Part shown: piece after piece, positions 10,601 through 19,558 of the stretch | How positions within the stretch are numbered: position 1 is the stretch's first letter | How the letters are laid out: each line of letters begins with the position of its first letter | DNA from: Nannobrachium achirus | Taxonomy: Eukaryota; Chordata; Actinopteri; Myctophiformes; Myctophidae | Direction: 5' to 3' | DNA length: 64,000 nt | Assembly: GCA_963921795.1 (NCBI GenBank) | Contig: OY997642.1 | Location: 35,967,340 to 36,031,339 of the forward strand | The notes under the pieces: generated by a model | Databases searched by the model: none | What the model was told of the DNA's origin: nothing | What the model saw: only the letters and a program-made list of their open reading frames with translations | Program-made: the position numbers and the translations under genes

Positions 10601-11224
10601 TACTTTGTCCCCTCCTTTTTCCCCTGCTACTCTACACCAAATATCTTCATCAAAAATAGTAAATCTACATACAGTAGCTGTTGTGTGACGCATTGTGAAA
10701 TGTAAACAATAAAGCAGCGTTACTGACACACATTAGCTTCAAGCCGAGGTAATTTGAATTAGCCAGGAATTGGGAGGACTTGTGTACTAGGTGATTTTAG
10801 TTTTGTCATCGACGACTGCCAAAATTCAGATCAAATTCTAAGGAATTCTTTATTGTTGTAGTAAAAGTGTTACATACTTATTTGTGAGAGCTGATGACTT
10901 TATCTGCTATGTTTGATAGGGGCAGTGCTGTTGCAGATGAGGACAGCTACGAGACTGACCTGGAACGACAGCTGGAGGGCGAGCTGAAAATGGAAGAGCT
11001 AATGAAGCACAGACCAGAGGCAGAGAAAGCCTGCATGGTAAGAGATGCGAGAACATAACAAGATAAGTCTCAGAGGCTCAGTCACAGTACAATAGTTCGA
11101 AAGATTGGAACAAAATAAAGAAATATGTTTTTTAGTATGGCAAACTGCTTAATTTATGTTATAACTAACATCTTTGTGCTTGTAATTTCCATGCTGTGTG
11201 GATTAGGTGACATTGCAGCAGTGA
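1199..11224 (+). CDS. dtna: alpha-dystrobrevin, 3' part (spliced)
   Basis: Spliced 3' portion of a dystrobrevin gene: exons 1199-1280, 1739-1842, 2448-2561, 3254-3350, 4685-4705, possibly 5874-5888, then 5941-6106, 8412-8501, 8596-8695, 10920-11037 and 11207-11224. All junctions are GT/AG and the phases fit throughout. Dystrobrevins are cytoplasmic members of the dystrophin-associated complex that bind dystrophin/utrophin and syntrophin. The N-terminal EF-hand and ZZ parts lie upstream of the window. The exons shown carry the paired coiled coils ([34 protein letters not shown]), a Ser/Pro-rich linker ([10 protein letters not shown]), the conserved block [21 protein letters not shown] and a short acidic tail. 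Alpha rather than beta is preferred because of the long tail after KEL, the terminal VTLQQ resembling the mammalian alpha end, and the adjacency to mapre2. The homology is seen by eye against remembered family sequence. Confidence 0.93.
1370..1466. mobile_element. 97-bp foldback MITE (CATATTCACAC ends)
   Basis: The left arm CATATTCACACGGCTACTAT and the reverse complement of the right arm (CATATTCACACAGTGGCCAT) match over about 29 bp with a few mismatches. The ends resemble the larger foldback at 56175-56347, so they are probably one family. Confidence 0.6.
1739..1842 (+). CDS. dtna: dtna exon: start of first coiled coil
   Basis: Encodes a Gln-rich lead ([12 protein letters not shown]) then [18 protein letters not shown]. 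Donor AAC AG|GTCAGT. The acceptor is placed at CCACTTGGCTCCAG because it gives a pyrimidine tract and a linker length close to that of the family; an in-frame alternative acceptor would start the exon at 1709 (adding [10 protein letters not shown]). Confidence 0.85.
2368..2440 (+). repeat. (GT)n microsatellite at an exon acceptor
   Basis: Roughly 70 bp of GT dinucleotides, interrupted by TACGTGCGTGCGCG, ending about 8 bases before the dtna acceptor at 2446-2447. It stands where a polypyrimidine tract would normally be. Confidence 0.9.
2448..2561 (+). CDS. dtna: dtna exon: coiled coil ([10 protein letters not shown])
   Basis: Acceptor GCCACAG, donor CTC AG|GTAAAA. Encodes [18 protein letters not shown] and [13 protein letters not shown], the near-invariant dystrobrevin helix pair that contacts the matching helices of dystrophin. 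Reading phase joins both neighbours. Confidence 0.95.
2673..2885 (+). mobile_element. tRNA-derived SINE (first of a converging pair)
   Basis: Near the 5' end are an A-box-like TGGCTCAGGTGGTAGAG and a B-box-like GGTTCCCAGTTCAATCC at tRNA spacing, the usual internal pol III promoter of a SINE. The tail runs into TGGTAAATGCTAAATGG. Confidence 0.7.
2898..3152 (-). mobile_element. tRNA-derived SINE (inverted partner)
   Basis: On the minus strand it reads GTGGCTCAGGGCTAGAG then CCCAGTTCGATCCC, followed by TTGAGCAAGACGCTGAACCC, a SINE body common in teleosts. It meets the 2673-2885 copy tail to tail, so the intron transcript could form an RNA stem here. Confidence 0.75.
3254..3350 (+). CDS. dtna: dtna exon: second coiled-coil helix
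   Basis: Acceptor CTCTCTGTCAG, donor AAG|GTACCG. Encodes [20 protein letters not shown] and [12 protein letters not shown], with regular heptads. Ends in phase 0, allowing the following microexons to be used or skipped in frame. Confidence 0.95.
3393..4092. mobile_element. hAT-like MITE, CAGTGGTGGAAA family
   Basis: The left end CAGTGGTGGAAAAATAA and right end GGTTACTTTCCACAACTG are imperfect inverted repeats. The interior carries the GTAAAAGTAC-type sequence typical of this fish family and the recurrent hairpin at 3709-3767. A second copy is at 34232-34717. Confidence 0.65.
3709..3767. repeat. recurrent hairpin, copy A
   Basis: Arms ATAGCAGACATATACAAGCT and (reverse complement of the right side) ATAGCCGATCTACAAGCTC, closing on CACAATGC. 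Lies inside the CAGTGGTGGAAA element. Confidence 0.8.
4685..4705 (+). CDS. dtna: dtna 21-nt microexon (EEERKQA)
   Basis: TTTTTTGACAG|GAG GAA GAA CGG AAA CAA GCT|GTAAGT: strong splice sites at both ends around seven codons. Mammalian alpha-dystrobrevin has an alternative insert EEELKQG at exactly this point, so this is the fish counterpart. It is in phase 0 on both sides and probably alternatively spliced. Confidence 0.88.
4706..5873. other. dtna intron with one decayed hairpin element
   Basis: No further exon is seen. A TTAACCTCTTTAC-like start near 5472 and the hairpin at 5534-5579 suggest a decayed TTAA-type MITE. Confidence 0.5.
5534..5579. repeat. recurrent hairpin, copy B (short loop)
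   Basis: AATAGCAGATTGACAAGCTC followed by ACAATGCGGCGC and a truncated right arm AACAATCTGCTATT. The right arm has lost its middle portion. Confidence 0.65.
5874..5888 (+). CDS. dtna: candidate 15-nt dtna microexon (NNSNK)
   Basis: GGTTTCTCCACAG|AACAACTCCAACAAG|GTGAGG: a good acceptor and donor enclose exactly five codons, in phase 0 with both neighbours and only 52 bases before the next exon acceptor. I do not recall a matching insert in mammalian DTNA, so it may be a fish-specific alternative exon or chance. Confidence 0.4.
5941..6106 (+). CDS. dtna: dtna exon: Ser/Pro/Thr-rich linker
   Basis: Acceptor CATGTGTTTCAG, donor CAC G|GTAACA. Encodes [18 protein letters not shown], then [20 protein letters not shown] and [17 protein letters not shown], a close match to the mammalian alpha-dystrobrevin linker. 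Low-complexity Ser/Thr-Pro sites suggest phosphorylation (inference). Confidence 0.94.
6131..7093. mobile_element. hAT-like element, CAGTGGTTCTCAACC family
   Basis: Left end CAGTGGTTCTCAACC, right end TTGAGAGACCACTG. The flanks TAGTATTG and GAGTAATG agree at 6 of 8 bases, consistent with an aged hAT target duplication. The interior holds hairpin C, a SINE-tail-like CATTTAGCAGACG piece near 6677, and no transposase. Confidence 0.65.
6249..6324. repeat. recurrent hairpin, copy C
   Basis: GAAAATAGCAGATCTACATG and its reverse complement frame a loop TCACAATGCCTAGCGTTGCGA. Both arms share a matched base change (ACATGC/GCATGT) relative to the other copies, so pairing has been kept. Confidence 0.8.
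7243..7790. repeat. GAAGCGGTGA repeat with microsatellite core
   Basis: Outer parts (TTTGAAGCGGTGACTAGCCG near 7337; TTCACCGCTTCAGTTCGAAC near 7749) match, in opposite orientation, the block at 46645-47205. Between them lie (CACT)n, (GC)n, two (GA)n tracts (about 7456-7492 and 7570-7608) and (CA)n (about 7637-7667). Confidence 0.6.
8412..8501 (+). CDS. dtna: dtna exon: [20 protein letters not shown] block
   Basis: Acceptor TCTGATCCATAG, donor TCA G|GTGAAA. Encodes [20 protein letters not shown] then SSLVKELNS, near-identical to mammalian dystrobrevins. The high conservation implies a binding surface of unknown partner. Confidence 0.95.
8596..8695 (+). CDS. dtna: dtna exon: acidic Ser/Thr tail segment
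   Basis: Acceptor TCTGGTTTAG, donor CCA CG|GTACCT. Encodes [20 protein letters not shown] and [13 protein letters not shown]. It corresponds to the GSETESNVDSE start of the mammalian alpha-specific tail but has diverged and is shorter. Confidence 0.88.
9050..9640 (+). mobile_element. decayed L2-like LINE reverse-transcriptase relic
   Basis: Conceptual pieces in shifting frames: CCCGAGAAGGGACACGCC..AATAACTACAGGCCAGTTGC (resembling the N-Y-R-P-V-A motif), ATGTTCTTCGACTTCACTGC (MFFDFTA, RT motif A) and CACCTCTGGCTCACAGTCAA near 9534. Many stops and frameshifts; ancient and dead. Confidence 0.65.
9740..10320 (+). mobile_element. second LINE 3' relic (L2/Rex1-Babar-like)
   Basis: Broken frames encode [41 protein letters not shown], then [20 protein letters not shown] and [20 protein letters not shown], the familiar end of fish L2/Rex-Babar reverse-transcriptase proteins. 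Only the last 60 or so codons are open. It directly follows the 9050-9640 relic. Confidence 0.75.
10920..11037 (+). CDS. dtna: dtna exon: C-terminal acidic helix
   Basis: Acceptor TATGTTTGATAG, donor TGC ATG|GTAAGA. Encodes [20 protein letters not shown] then [19 protein letters not shown], the counterpart of mammalian DENYENDSVRQLENELQMEE. Intron phases confirm it as the next exon after 8596-8695. Confidence 0.9.
11207..11224 (+). CDS. dtna: dtna terminal coding exon (VTLQQ stop)
   Basis: Acceptor GTGTGGATTAG then GTG ACA TTG CAG CAG TGA. The five-residue end VTLQQ aligns with the mammalian alpha-dystrobrevin end VSLQG. The 3' UTR follows directly. Confidence 0.82.
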   Translation: MTLQQ

Positions 11225-11400
11225 CCATGTTAATCCTGATGCCTGGTAGGTAATACAGGAACTGACAATCTCTAACCACTTGCAAACCTTTTGGTGGGCA
11301 TTTGCATTACACAACCCACATTCATAATGCTCACAATATGTTAGTGAATTTAATTCACCAACAGAAAACCAAATAAAGTACCATTATGGTATTAAGATAT
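11225..11400 (+). promoter_or_regulatory. dtna: dtna 3' UTR with polyadenylation signal
   Basis: After the stop codon the first canonical AATAAA is at 11372-11377; another, AATAAAAATAG, is near 11740. Either could end the transcript; no experimental end is visible. Confidence 0.5.
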
Positions 11401-12841
11401 ATTATTCGTTGGTTTGGGATCAACGATTCCTTGTTATGGTCATTTATGCGTTGAAGCCCTGAACATAATCCACAATAATAACCTATTTGTGGATCTTCTC
11501 TGGATTAGCCTCCTTTTGTACATTGTAGTTAAAACTGGAAAACTAGCCAGTAATCCAGTAATCCCCCAAATGTCTGATTTATTTAACAGATGCCTGTCTT
11601 TATTCAACAGATTTTCATAACTTCTTCAGCCCATAATGCACATGATTTTGTCTTTATTTTGTTTCTGTTTCATCTTTTAATCCTAGGACCTCTGGTATTT
11701 TTGCACCATCATACTGTATTCACTTTATTCTGGCAACCAATAAAAATAGACAATTCACTTCACAGGTCAGTGATATGAGAAGAAACGAAAGTTGAAGACA
11801 CTGGAAGAAGTGTAGAGAGTGGTGAAGACATGAAGAATCAAAGTTGAAGACACTGCTAAATCCAACCATAGAATACATTTATGTAAAGATATATTTTTTA
11901 TTCAACCACATATTTAAGATAATACTGTGAATTGATATGGAGAGATTATTAACAACTGAGCTATTATACTGACTATTATACCACAGGTGCCATAAAATCA
12001 TAACTTTTCGGGAAGTTGGGGGGGGGGGGGGGGGGGGGGGGGTATGAACTGTTAAGCAGTTGTGCAAAAACAGTAACCAAGTCATAGAGGTGGGCAAACC
12101 TGGGTTCATTAAAGTGGATCTCACTCAAGAGTTGAAGATTTACAATAACTTGTAAATAATGACCAGATTTGCCCACTAGTACATGGATTTTGTACCGTTT
12201 GTTGCTTTTCATTGGCTTTTGAATTGTTTGACTCAATGTCTCTCTTATGGATATGCCAGACAATTGTATTGATCGATTTGATTTAATACATTACTCATGA
12301 TCATGTGCACTTAGCTGATAGGATAACCTTTCAAAGCAGTCCATTCAAAGTGTCAATGCAGTACTGTATGCACCATAACATTGTACTTGTTCAGTAGAAG
12401 TGCAGGTTTCCTTCACTGATAAGAGATTTAGACCATACTAAATCTGCTTCTTGGAAGAGGGCTTTCATATTGTTTCATACAATATGAAACTATATCATAT
12501 TATATAGTTTCATATTAACTATACTAACTCCTACGAATGTAGTGTCAATTGAATTGATTCTGACAGATAGATTTGAAATTCAGCAGAGAAATCTTATGAA
12601 AAAATAAATCTGTAGTGAGGAATAATGTTCAAGATTGTTCACATTCAATGGTTTACATTGGCAGCCGGCAGGGGCATTGAACAATTACTTTTTACTATCA
12701 GTAGTTCATGAATTGTTAATGTTAGCTCTTTTTGACAAGATCTGTAGTTATATTATTTTTTAATTTTTTGACCAAACAGTTATGCTTTCACAAACACTAC
12801 ATCTCTCACATAGAGATCACATACACGCATTGGTGTAGTTT

Positions 12842-12918
<77 letters not shown>

Positions 12919-14180
12919 CGTGCGCGCGTCTTTGTGTGTGTGTAAAACTTTACCACTTTAGGAAAAGTGGCAAGCCAATCTAAAATCATAAATGTGTGAA
13001 ATATATCTAGTATGATTTTTGAGCTATAGTTCATACCAGTGATTTTGCATGGTGGTGATGCATAATAAAGTGTTGTTGACACAATATGACAATTTAGTCG
13101 TCTATGAACTCCTTTCTTTTTCCATTCCAGATATGGCACACTTCGATTGCCTTGGGTTGGAACTGCACATTTATTAACTGTCATGAGTGCACTGTTCACT
13201 GCTTTCAATCTATTGTCTATAATTCATCACATAGACCCACTGTCTGAGCTAACATAAAATCACTCAACTAGGACTAGATCCCGCTGTCATGTGGATTTTG
13301 GCAATAGGACTTTTCCTTTCTCAAGTACAGGCAGCAATGCCATTCAGAATAAATATATCAGCCTATGACAACCAATATTAGTCTTTATTTTGAACTCTCC
13401 TGAATATGTCTGGCTGGGTCACAAGAGAACAATTACGGTATTACAGAAGTTTACAAATCTACAATAATTAACTCTTGATCTCACAAAAGCCAAAGCCAGG
13501 CTATATAGGCTACTGTAATAGCCTGCTGCACTATGGTCTATGGAGAACCTTTTTCCAAATGGTTTATTAACACAGGCCTGTGCAAGAAGTCTTTGACACT
13601 GCTTTTCTCTAAAGCAATGTGGTAAAACAACGACAGACCTTGTAACAAAGCAATGGAATGTCTTGATCTCTGGAGCTACAGTACGTAGAATGTAGGCCTG
13701 TCTTAATAAGTAGGCCTAGGCTATGAATGACTGGGTCTTCACCCAAACTATAAACACAAAATACTCTTGGGAAGCAGACACATTCTTTGAATTTCCCTCT
13801 TTGTAACATACCGGTAATGGTAACAAAAAAAAGAAAAAAGAAAAGAAACATTCTACTTATAGCCCAAAGATGGTTCCTCTTTGGCCATTTCTCAAATGCT
13901 GATATTGTTATAGATTTAACTTTAAAGAGTACTCACAATTTGTCAGTTGTTCAAAATGTATGACAATACAATACAGTATAGCCAACAAGGCATATGCTGA
14001 ACAGTGATCCTTGTCCTTTATCATTTTGATTATGCAATATTTTTAAATTCTGAAAACCAAATCTAAATAAAGCTAAATCAATTATATATTTAGGTTCACC
14101 TTTTTCCACTAATGTAGGGGGTTATTATCTGACTAATTTGTAAATGTTACATACATACGGTTCTGTAATTTTCTATTTTC
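11400..14180. other. dtna-mapre2 spacer, first part
   Basis: No coding exon recognised. Contains a poly-G run at 12020-12041, a strong 34-bp hairpin at 12482-12515 (ATATGAAACTATAT arms), and a (GT)n microsatellite at 12844-12915. Confidence 0.6.
12844..12915 (+). repeat. (GT)36 microsatellite
   Basis: Uninterrupted GT dinucleotides over about 72 bp, followed by ATGCGTGCGCGCG. Confidence 0.95.
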
Positions 14181-14472
14181 CAGCAGCAGGCCAAAAATGT
14201 ATGCTTTCTACAAAAGGAGAAACAGCTGGCAGCTGTACTCAATGGGCAACGCATCAAGATATGATTGGCCAAACCCAGAACAGATGTTGCAGGTCAACCA
14301 ATCGGTTGTAGCAGCGGCGACCTCGTATCCAATGAAACATGTGTGCGTTTTTAGCGTCACACAACATTGCGAGTGGACATGGGCGTTTTGGAGGGTGGGG
14401 ACCGTGGGGTGACTGACTCAGGAAAATAGAAGCTTTTACACCGTGTACCTGGAGATCTGAGTTCACTCACTG
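14180..14472 (+). promoter_or_regulatory. mapre2: candidate CCAAT promoter and non-coding first exon of mapre2
   Basis: Three CCAAT-type boxes, ATTGG at 14264-14268, CCAAT at 14298-14302 and CCAAT at 14329-14333, are spaced 31-34 bp apart, a common NF-Y arrangement. Downstream, TTCACTCACTG|GTGAGT at 14472/14473 is a consensus donor. The next sense-strand gene is mapre2, whose coding exon is preceded by a good acceptor at 21778. Linking the two is inference; this could also start an unrelated non-coding RNA. Confidence 0.4.
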
Positions 14473-14609
14473 GTGAGTCTACTAATCAGTCCAACAGTTT
14501 GCGATTCGTTTCGAAACGTCCGTTGTGTTATGTGATACTTGTTGCATTCTCTTCCGAGACTCGTTAGTTCAAATGACGAGTTTAGTGGTTAGTTAGTCGG
14601 GTGGGTTAT

Positions 14610-15125
14610 TAGCCCTAAACATGACGGTCCTATCTCACGACCGTCATGGATCGACCTCAAGCTGGTGTTGAGCGGTTTAGCCATTTTGACACTTACGTCT
14701 ACACAAACGTTCATATTTTAAAAATTAAAGTGCTTACTGAAGGCTCACTGATGTCACAATATGGTACGCTCAAGCAGAATTATCCGTATCTGCCGTATTG
14801 TTTAATAAGAAGCATTTTAATCCGATCGGTGGTCATTTTCCAAAAAGGTTTTAATGTATCAGAGTGCAGTACGTCTCCCAACCGATGGGGTCGCGTAATT
14901 AAAAAGATCCGAGAAAATGCCCGTTGATAGGTTAGCGTTCTTTTTATTAAACAATACAGAATATAAGGGTAATTCTGCCTGAGCGTACCACATTGTGACA
15001 TCCATGAGCCATCACTAAGCATTCCAAATTTTAAATCTGAACGTTTTTGTAGACGTACGTGGCACATTGGCAAAACTGCTCAACACCAGGTTGAGGTCGA
15101 TCCACGATGGCATGTTTCAGTGCTA
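14610..15125. mobile_element. 516-bp long-TIR foldback element with 10-bp TSD
   Basis: The outer ends TAGCCCTAAACATG and (reverse complement) TAGCACTGAAACATG begin inverted repeats of roughly 200 bp (for example GATCGACCTCAAGCTGGTGT against GATCGACCTCAACCTGGTGT). The element is flanked by identical GGTGGGTTAT at 14600-14609 and 15126-15135. Long TIRs plus a 9-10 bp duplication suggest a Mutator-like (MULE) non-autonomous element. No transposase is encoded. Confidence 0.8.
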
Positions 15126-16324
15126 GGTGGGTTATGTGCTCTCTGTTAAAGTATGGACCACAGATGACAGCTTTGGGTTACCGTACGTGGTGGTCCCTCT
15201 CAGTCTCAGACCATGTCCAAGTCTCAGAAGTGCATTCACTCACTTGGTTTGGCTGATGTATTCTGGCCGACACTGACAAGTCACATTGGATCATGCTGAA
15301 CCAACCAGTTTCTCTCATCGCTAGCTAAGCTAACGTAAGCTAACAGGAGGGCTAATTATGGCTGGTGATTGCATTACAAATTGTTATGGTTTTGACTTGA
15401 GAGTTGAGATGCACATAAAGTGGCCGGACTTGCCGCTGTCAAAAACGGCTATCTAAAGATATGTTTAGCATCATGTGTTGTTTTGCATCAGCTAGGTGGA
15501 GCTCTCAGTGCGCTTGGTTGCGTGTCAAGAGTAAACTTCGAGGAGTTGTCATCCCCTTAGGCTTAAAACGTTGCGTTTAATCATCTAACATATAGGCTTT
15601 AGAAATTCTGATCATGCCCCGGTTGTGAATGTGAATAAAACTTGATATTGATGATGATCTAAAGTCAATTGGTGATCAGTCTCTCAATCATTCGCAGTAT
15701 TGCTACTCTTAAATCCAGTTGATTTATATGGTAAGCTAAATATCTTGGGGTCCACAGCTGAGCTTACTCACATGTCTTGCAGACTACATAGAACACCTTT
15801 GTCCTATGCTCATACAGAGAAGGCTTATGGATTATTGGGTGTCAGTAAACCATGCTTCTGTTTAGAGAGTGATTCGATATTGTACAAGGAAGTAGTATGG
15901 TTGGTGAGTGGTGACCATAGGTGGTGACCTGTCAGGCGTCAGCATTGGTAAAGTATAAGTTTGAACGTCTTATTAATTTGAAAAATAATTCTGTGAGTGT
16001 GCAGGGAGGCAGACTATTCTGAACGAGCCTACACATATCTGAACCCAGAATTCCAGGTGCTGCCTTCAGGCAGATCATTCAGAATGCCAAAGTGCTGAGA
16101 ATTACAAGAATTATTCCAGTCAACATATTAAATAACATGACATTAGTGGAGTACTATATAATTGGGGACTAAGATATTATTATGGTATCTGGTTTTAATC
16201 GGCTTTGGTCTTATTTGTCTTTCTTTTTGTTTTTATTATCTCTGACAGGCCGGAAAGGCCCAGTGGAGAGAATGTTTTTGCCTCTGCCTTCGTCTGTGTG
16301 TGTGCCTTCGTGTGTGTGTGTTTG

Positions 16325-16369
<45 letters not shown>

Positions 16370-16748
16370 GCATCTGATCTCAGAAACTACAACACTGTGT
16401 TCAGAGTATTTCTTGTGCTTGCTGCCAGGATGCCAACAAACTAAAGTCCTAAATATGTTTCACATTGGTCACTGAGAAGAACAATGTTGTTATTGTCAGT
16501 TCATAAACGCAGACTCACCGTTGTTCCAGGGTATGGGATTGTAAAGGTGTAAAGGATTTACACTATCCCAATTTGCTCCTCCATTTGGCTGAAGCCATGC
16601 AACTATTGCCTTATAGTTGATAATCTGTGCATGAAAAAAGATAAGGTCAGTTACACCAACATTGTTGATCTAATTTGTCAAGTTATTAAGATTGTTATGT
16701 ATCTCGCCGCACAACTATGATGCATGCAGGCGATGCAGCCATGCACAC
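15126..16748. other. dtna-mapre2 spacer with (CTGT)n
   Basis: No gene recognised. A (CTGT)n tract of about 12 units lies at 16321-16370. Confidence 0.6.
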
Positions 16749-16756
16749 ATGTGCAC

Positions 16757-17179
16757 TAGTGTTGTCAAAAATATCGATTTATCGAAAAGTATCGATTTTG
16801 AATATAGTATCGATTTTCAATATGACTTTTCCATAGTTTCAATAATATCGATATTATCGATAATATCGATAATATTGATCAGTTTTTACCTCTCTCGTTG
16901 GTTTACACCAACATTAATTTTATGTGTGTCCTTCTTACTTTGGCTTATTCCTAGTTATTTTAAAGGCCTATTTGTACTTAGAATGTGAAAAAATCAAAGG
17001 CAGGCCTTTAAAAAGTGCACAACCATCTACCTCAAGAAGTTCTGTATTTTTCTTTAAATAAAAATAACCATTTTTGCACTGAAATCGCTTTGGTTGCGTG
17101 GTATCGAAAATGGTATCGAGTATCGAAATGTTTCAAAATATCGTATCGAAGTTAGAAATCCAGTATCGTGACAAGCCTA
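16757..17179. mobile_element. 423-bp hAT MITE rich in TATCGATA, perfect 8-bp TSD
   Basis: Ends TAGTGTTGTCA and (reverse complement) TAGGCTTGTCA, with identical flanks ATGTGCAC at 16749-16756 and 17180-17187. The subterminal regions are full of ATCGAT motifs, including three TATCGATA in 16845-16875, mirrored by TATCGA repeats near the right end. The 8-bp duplication places it in the hAT group. Non-coding. Confidence 0.9.
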
Positions 17180-17402
17180 ATGTGCACTGACCTCACACAA
17201 ACGGAGAGAAAGCGGCACCACCACCAACATAGGCCTACTAAAAGTTTCAACATATCCTGCACACCGTTTAATGTGTGCATATGTTTGCAAACACACTGGA
17301 CAGAGAGCAACACATACAGAGAAACGTTTGGCACACATGTCGTATGTATGGCACACAGGGTCTACAATGTCCCCTCATTTATTCCCTCTACATACCAATT
17401 CT

Positions 17403-17485
17403 CTGCCGAAAATAGCCGATCTGCTATTCTTGCGTATTGTGACATGACCAGAATAGGGATACTTGGGTAGAGTTTATGTGGTTAA
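17403..17485. mobile_element. right part of a TTAA-type MITE with decayed hairpin
   Basis: GAAAATAGCCGATCTGCTAT is a collapsed form of the recurrent hairpin. CAGAATAGGGAT and GTGGTTAA to the right match the right end of the TTAA elements at 20562, 23501 and 32145. The left end is not recognisable. Confidence 0.5.
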
Positions 17486-17682
17486 GCATGTTTATATGAG
17501 AGTGTATGATCTATTCTAGACTGTGTACTATGCATGTGTACGTGCAAAGTGCTGCATTGTGACATGCACTGTAGAGCGGTGTGTGATATAGCGACATGGC
17601 GACAACTTCCCCTTGCAGGACATCAAAGTATATCTTCTCTGATACTTTAAACCTTGCGTCGGTTTCTATTCGAAAAGATTTG

Positions 17683-17831
17683 TTTTATGGCTTTTATGCC
17701 TTTATTGATAGGACAGTAGAGTAGACTGACAGGAAATGGGGTGAGATGGAGTCGAACCCTCAACACGCTGTCAGGCATCAGAGCCTACAGTATGTGGTAT
17801 GCGCCTGGACCGCAAGGCCAGCGGGCGCCCC
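17683..17831 (-). mobile_element. tRNA-derived SINE (GGGGCGCC head)
   Basis: On the minus strand it starts GGGGCGCCCGCTGGCCTTGC, has a GGTTCGACTCC B-box-like site and ends CAATAAAGGCATAAAAGCC. The same family is at 54329-54521 and 63325-63539. Confidence 0.8.
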
Positions 17832-18718
17832 ACAATTGAGTTTGTCTCCTTATAATTAAGAAGGTTGCTGCCGGATCTCAGAGGGGCTATGATCTGGATA
17901 AGCTTCCTGTCGATGCCACACACACAGACACAGTGAGAAATTCAATATTCTCCAGAAATCCAGTGCAATGTCCACCTAGTGTGTCGGTGTCAGATGCAGG
18001 CTTTTTCAAATGGCTTGGTACACTTCTGGAATGATCTTTGACATTGTGCAACTGCCCAATCTGTAACTTGCTGCTACACTTTGCTGCGAACCTCCCATTG
18101 CAAAAAGACACAAAGTCACTCACGGCCAGGCTTTCTAACACATCTGTGCATTTTCTTTTCTGTGCTGAAAGTGAGGTGTAATGTAACGAATGGTCAATGT
18201 TGGATGTCGGCAGACTTGAATCCGAAAGTACACTGGTGATGTTTCTCCTCGTTCATACTTCTCTTGTACCAATGTACTGTTTGTGTACCCCATCCTTGGG
18301 CCTTCTGGTCTCTTTTGCCATTTATTTTTACCTTTCATGTTTTCTCTTTCTTCCATGGCCTGCACAAAGGAGTGCAGGCTGTCTGCAGAGGTTCTAAGTG
18401 CTGCACCTCCAACACTTTGTAACTACACAAACACCACTGCTGTGATTGGCTGGTTTTGATTTACCACCAGTAGTAGACTACAAAAATAGAGCTACAGACG
18501 AAACTAGATAAGTGCGCTCCTGGGAGCACAGATCTGCTCTAGGCTGGGCTGCCTACCTTGTTTAAAATGAGTGCTTACGACTTAGGCGTTAAAATATATT
18601 GCTGGACATTGGACATTGCTTTGAGTGATGAAATGGTGGCTATTAAATTGGGTGGCTTAAATTGCTTAGATACTGTGTGTGGGGTGGGTGTGGGGGGGGG
18701 GGGGGGGGGCTGATAAAG

Positions 18719-18780
18719 AGTTCACCCCCCAATTTATTTATTTTTCTATTGACCCATAAAGTCATTTTGGGGGGTGAACT
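18719..18780. repeat. 62-bp perfect-arm hairpin
   Basis: AGTTCACCCCCCAA and its exact reverse complement TTGGGGGGTGAACT enclose an A/T-rich spacer. It lies just after a poly-G run (18690-18709). Probably a minute MITE. Confidence 0.6.
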
Positions 18781-19558
18781 AGTACATACATTACCTTCCC
18801 CCACTTTGAAGCAAGAAAAGATCCAATGATTTGCTTGCAAGTTGCAACTCATCAGTCTGTAAATTAAATTAACAGCCTGTTCTGTTGGTGCTACTTGCTT
18901 TGGGACTTCATTGCACAATGGATTCATGGAGCCTTACAAGCCTAATGCACTGACAATCATTCATTCTTTGGCAATGACAGTTGTGGCACTTGTGTTTTTG
19001 AGTCATTGATCATGCATTGTTTTGCTATTTGGCTCTCTATCAGCTGATGTAGTAAGGAGCACATTTGACCTGGCATTGACAGGGGATTTTAAAGACCATG
19101 TTTCCATGACTTGCTCTTCTAGAGCAAACTGGTTGCTCACAATTGTGGTGCTGCATTCAGGGTCCCAGGTCTAAATTCATCATTGATTAGGCTGGTACTC
19201 AGGGTACTGAACTGCTTCGGGGAACAGTAATCCTCCCCTGTCTGTCTGCCTGTCTGCTTGTGTGTGTAAAGGCAGCTACACATACTCACAATCACTGATA
19301 GCTCGCAAACCTACCTCGATATTTAAACACAAGATAACATAGATATTATTTAGGTTTAGAAGTAGGTAAGAACCATGCACACCATGCACACCTCAGTGGC
19401 TGGCTGCTTATTCTTACTATTGTTGCTAGTCTTTATTATTTCTTTGTTTTTGTTTGCTACTACAGAATTGTATTTTTGTGTACTCTTATAGCTGTATAAG
19501 ATGGTCATACTGTAAAACACTTGAATATTGAAACTAGCTACAGTATGCCTATGGAATA

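Noticed and set aside
1199-11224. Beta-dystrobrevin (dtnb)
   Set aside because: The coiled-coil region alone fits both paralogues, but the extra acidic tail, the VTLQQ end, the EEERKQA insert and the mapre2 neighbour favour alpha.
14646-15073. Two opposed open frames of about 95 codons with similar proteins
   Set aside because: The similarity comes from the two arms of the foldback element at 14610-15125; no splice or family support.
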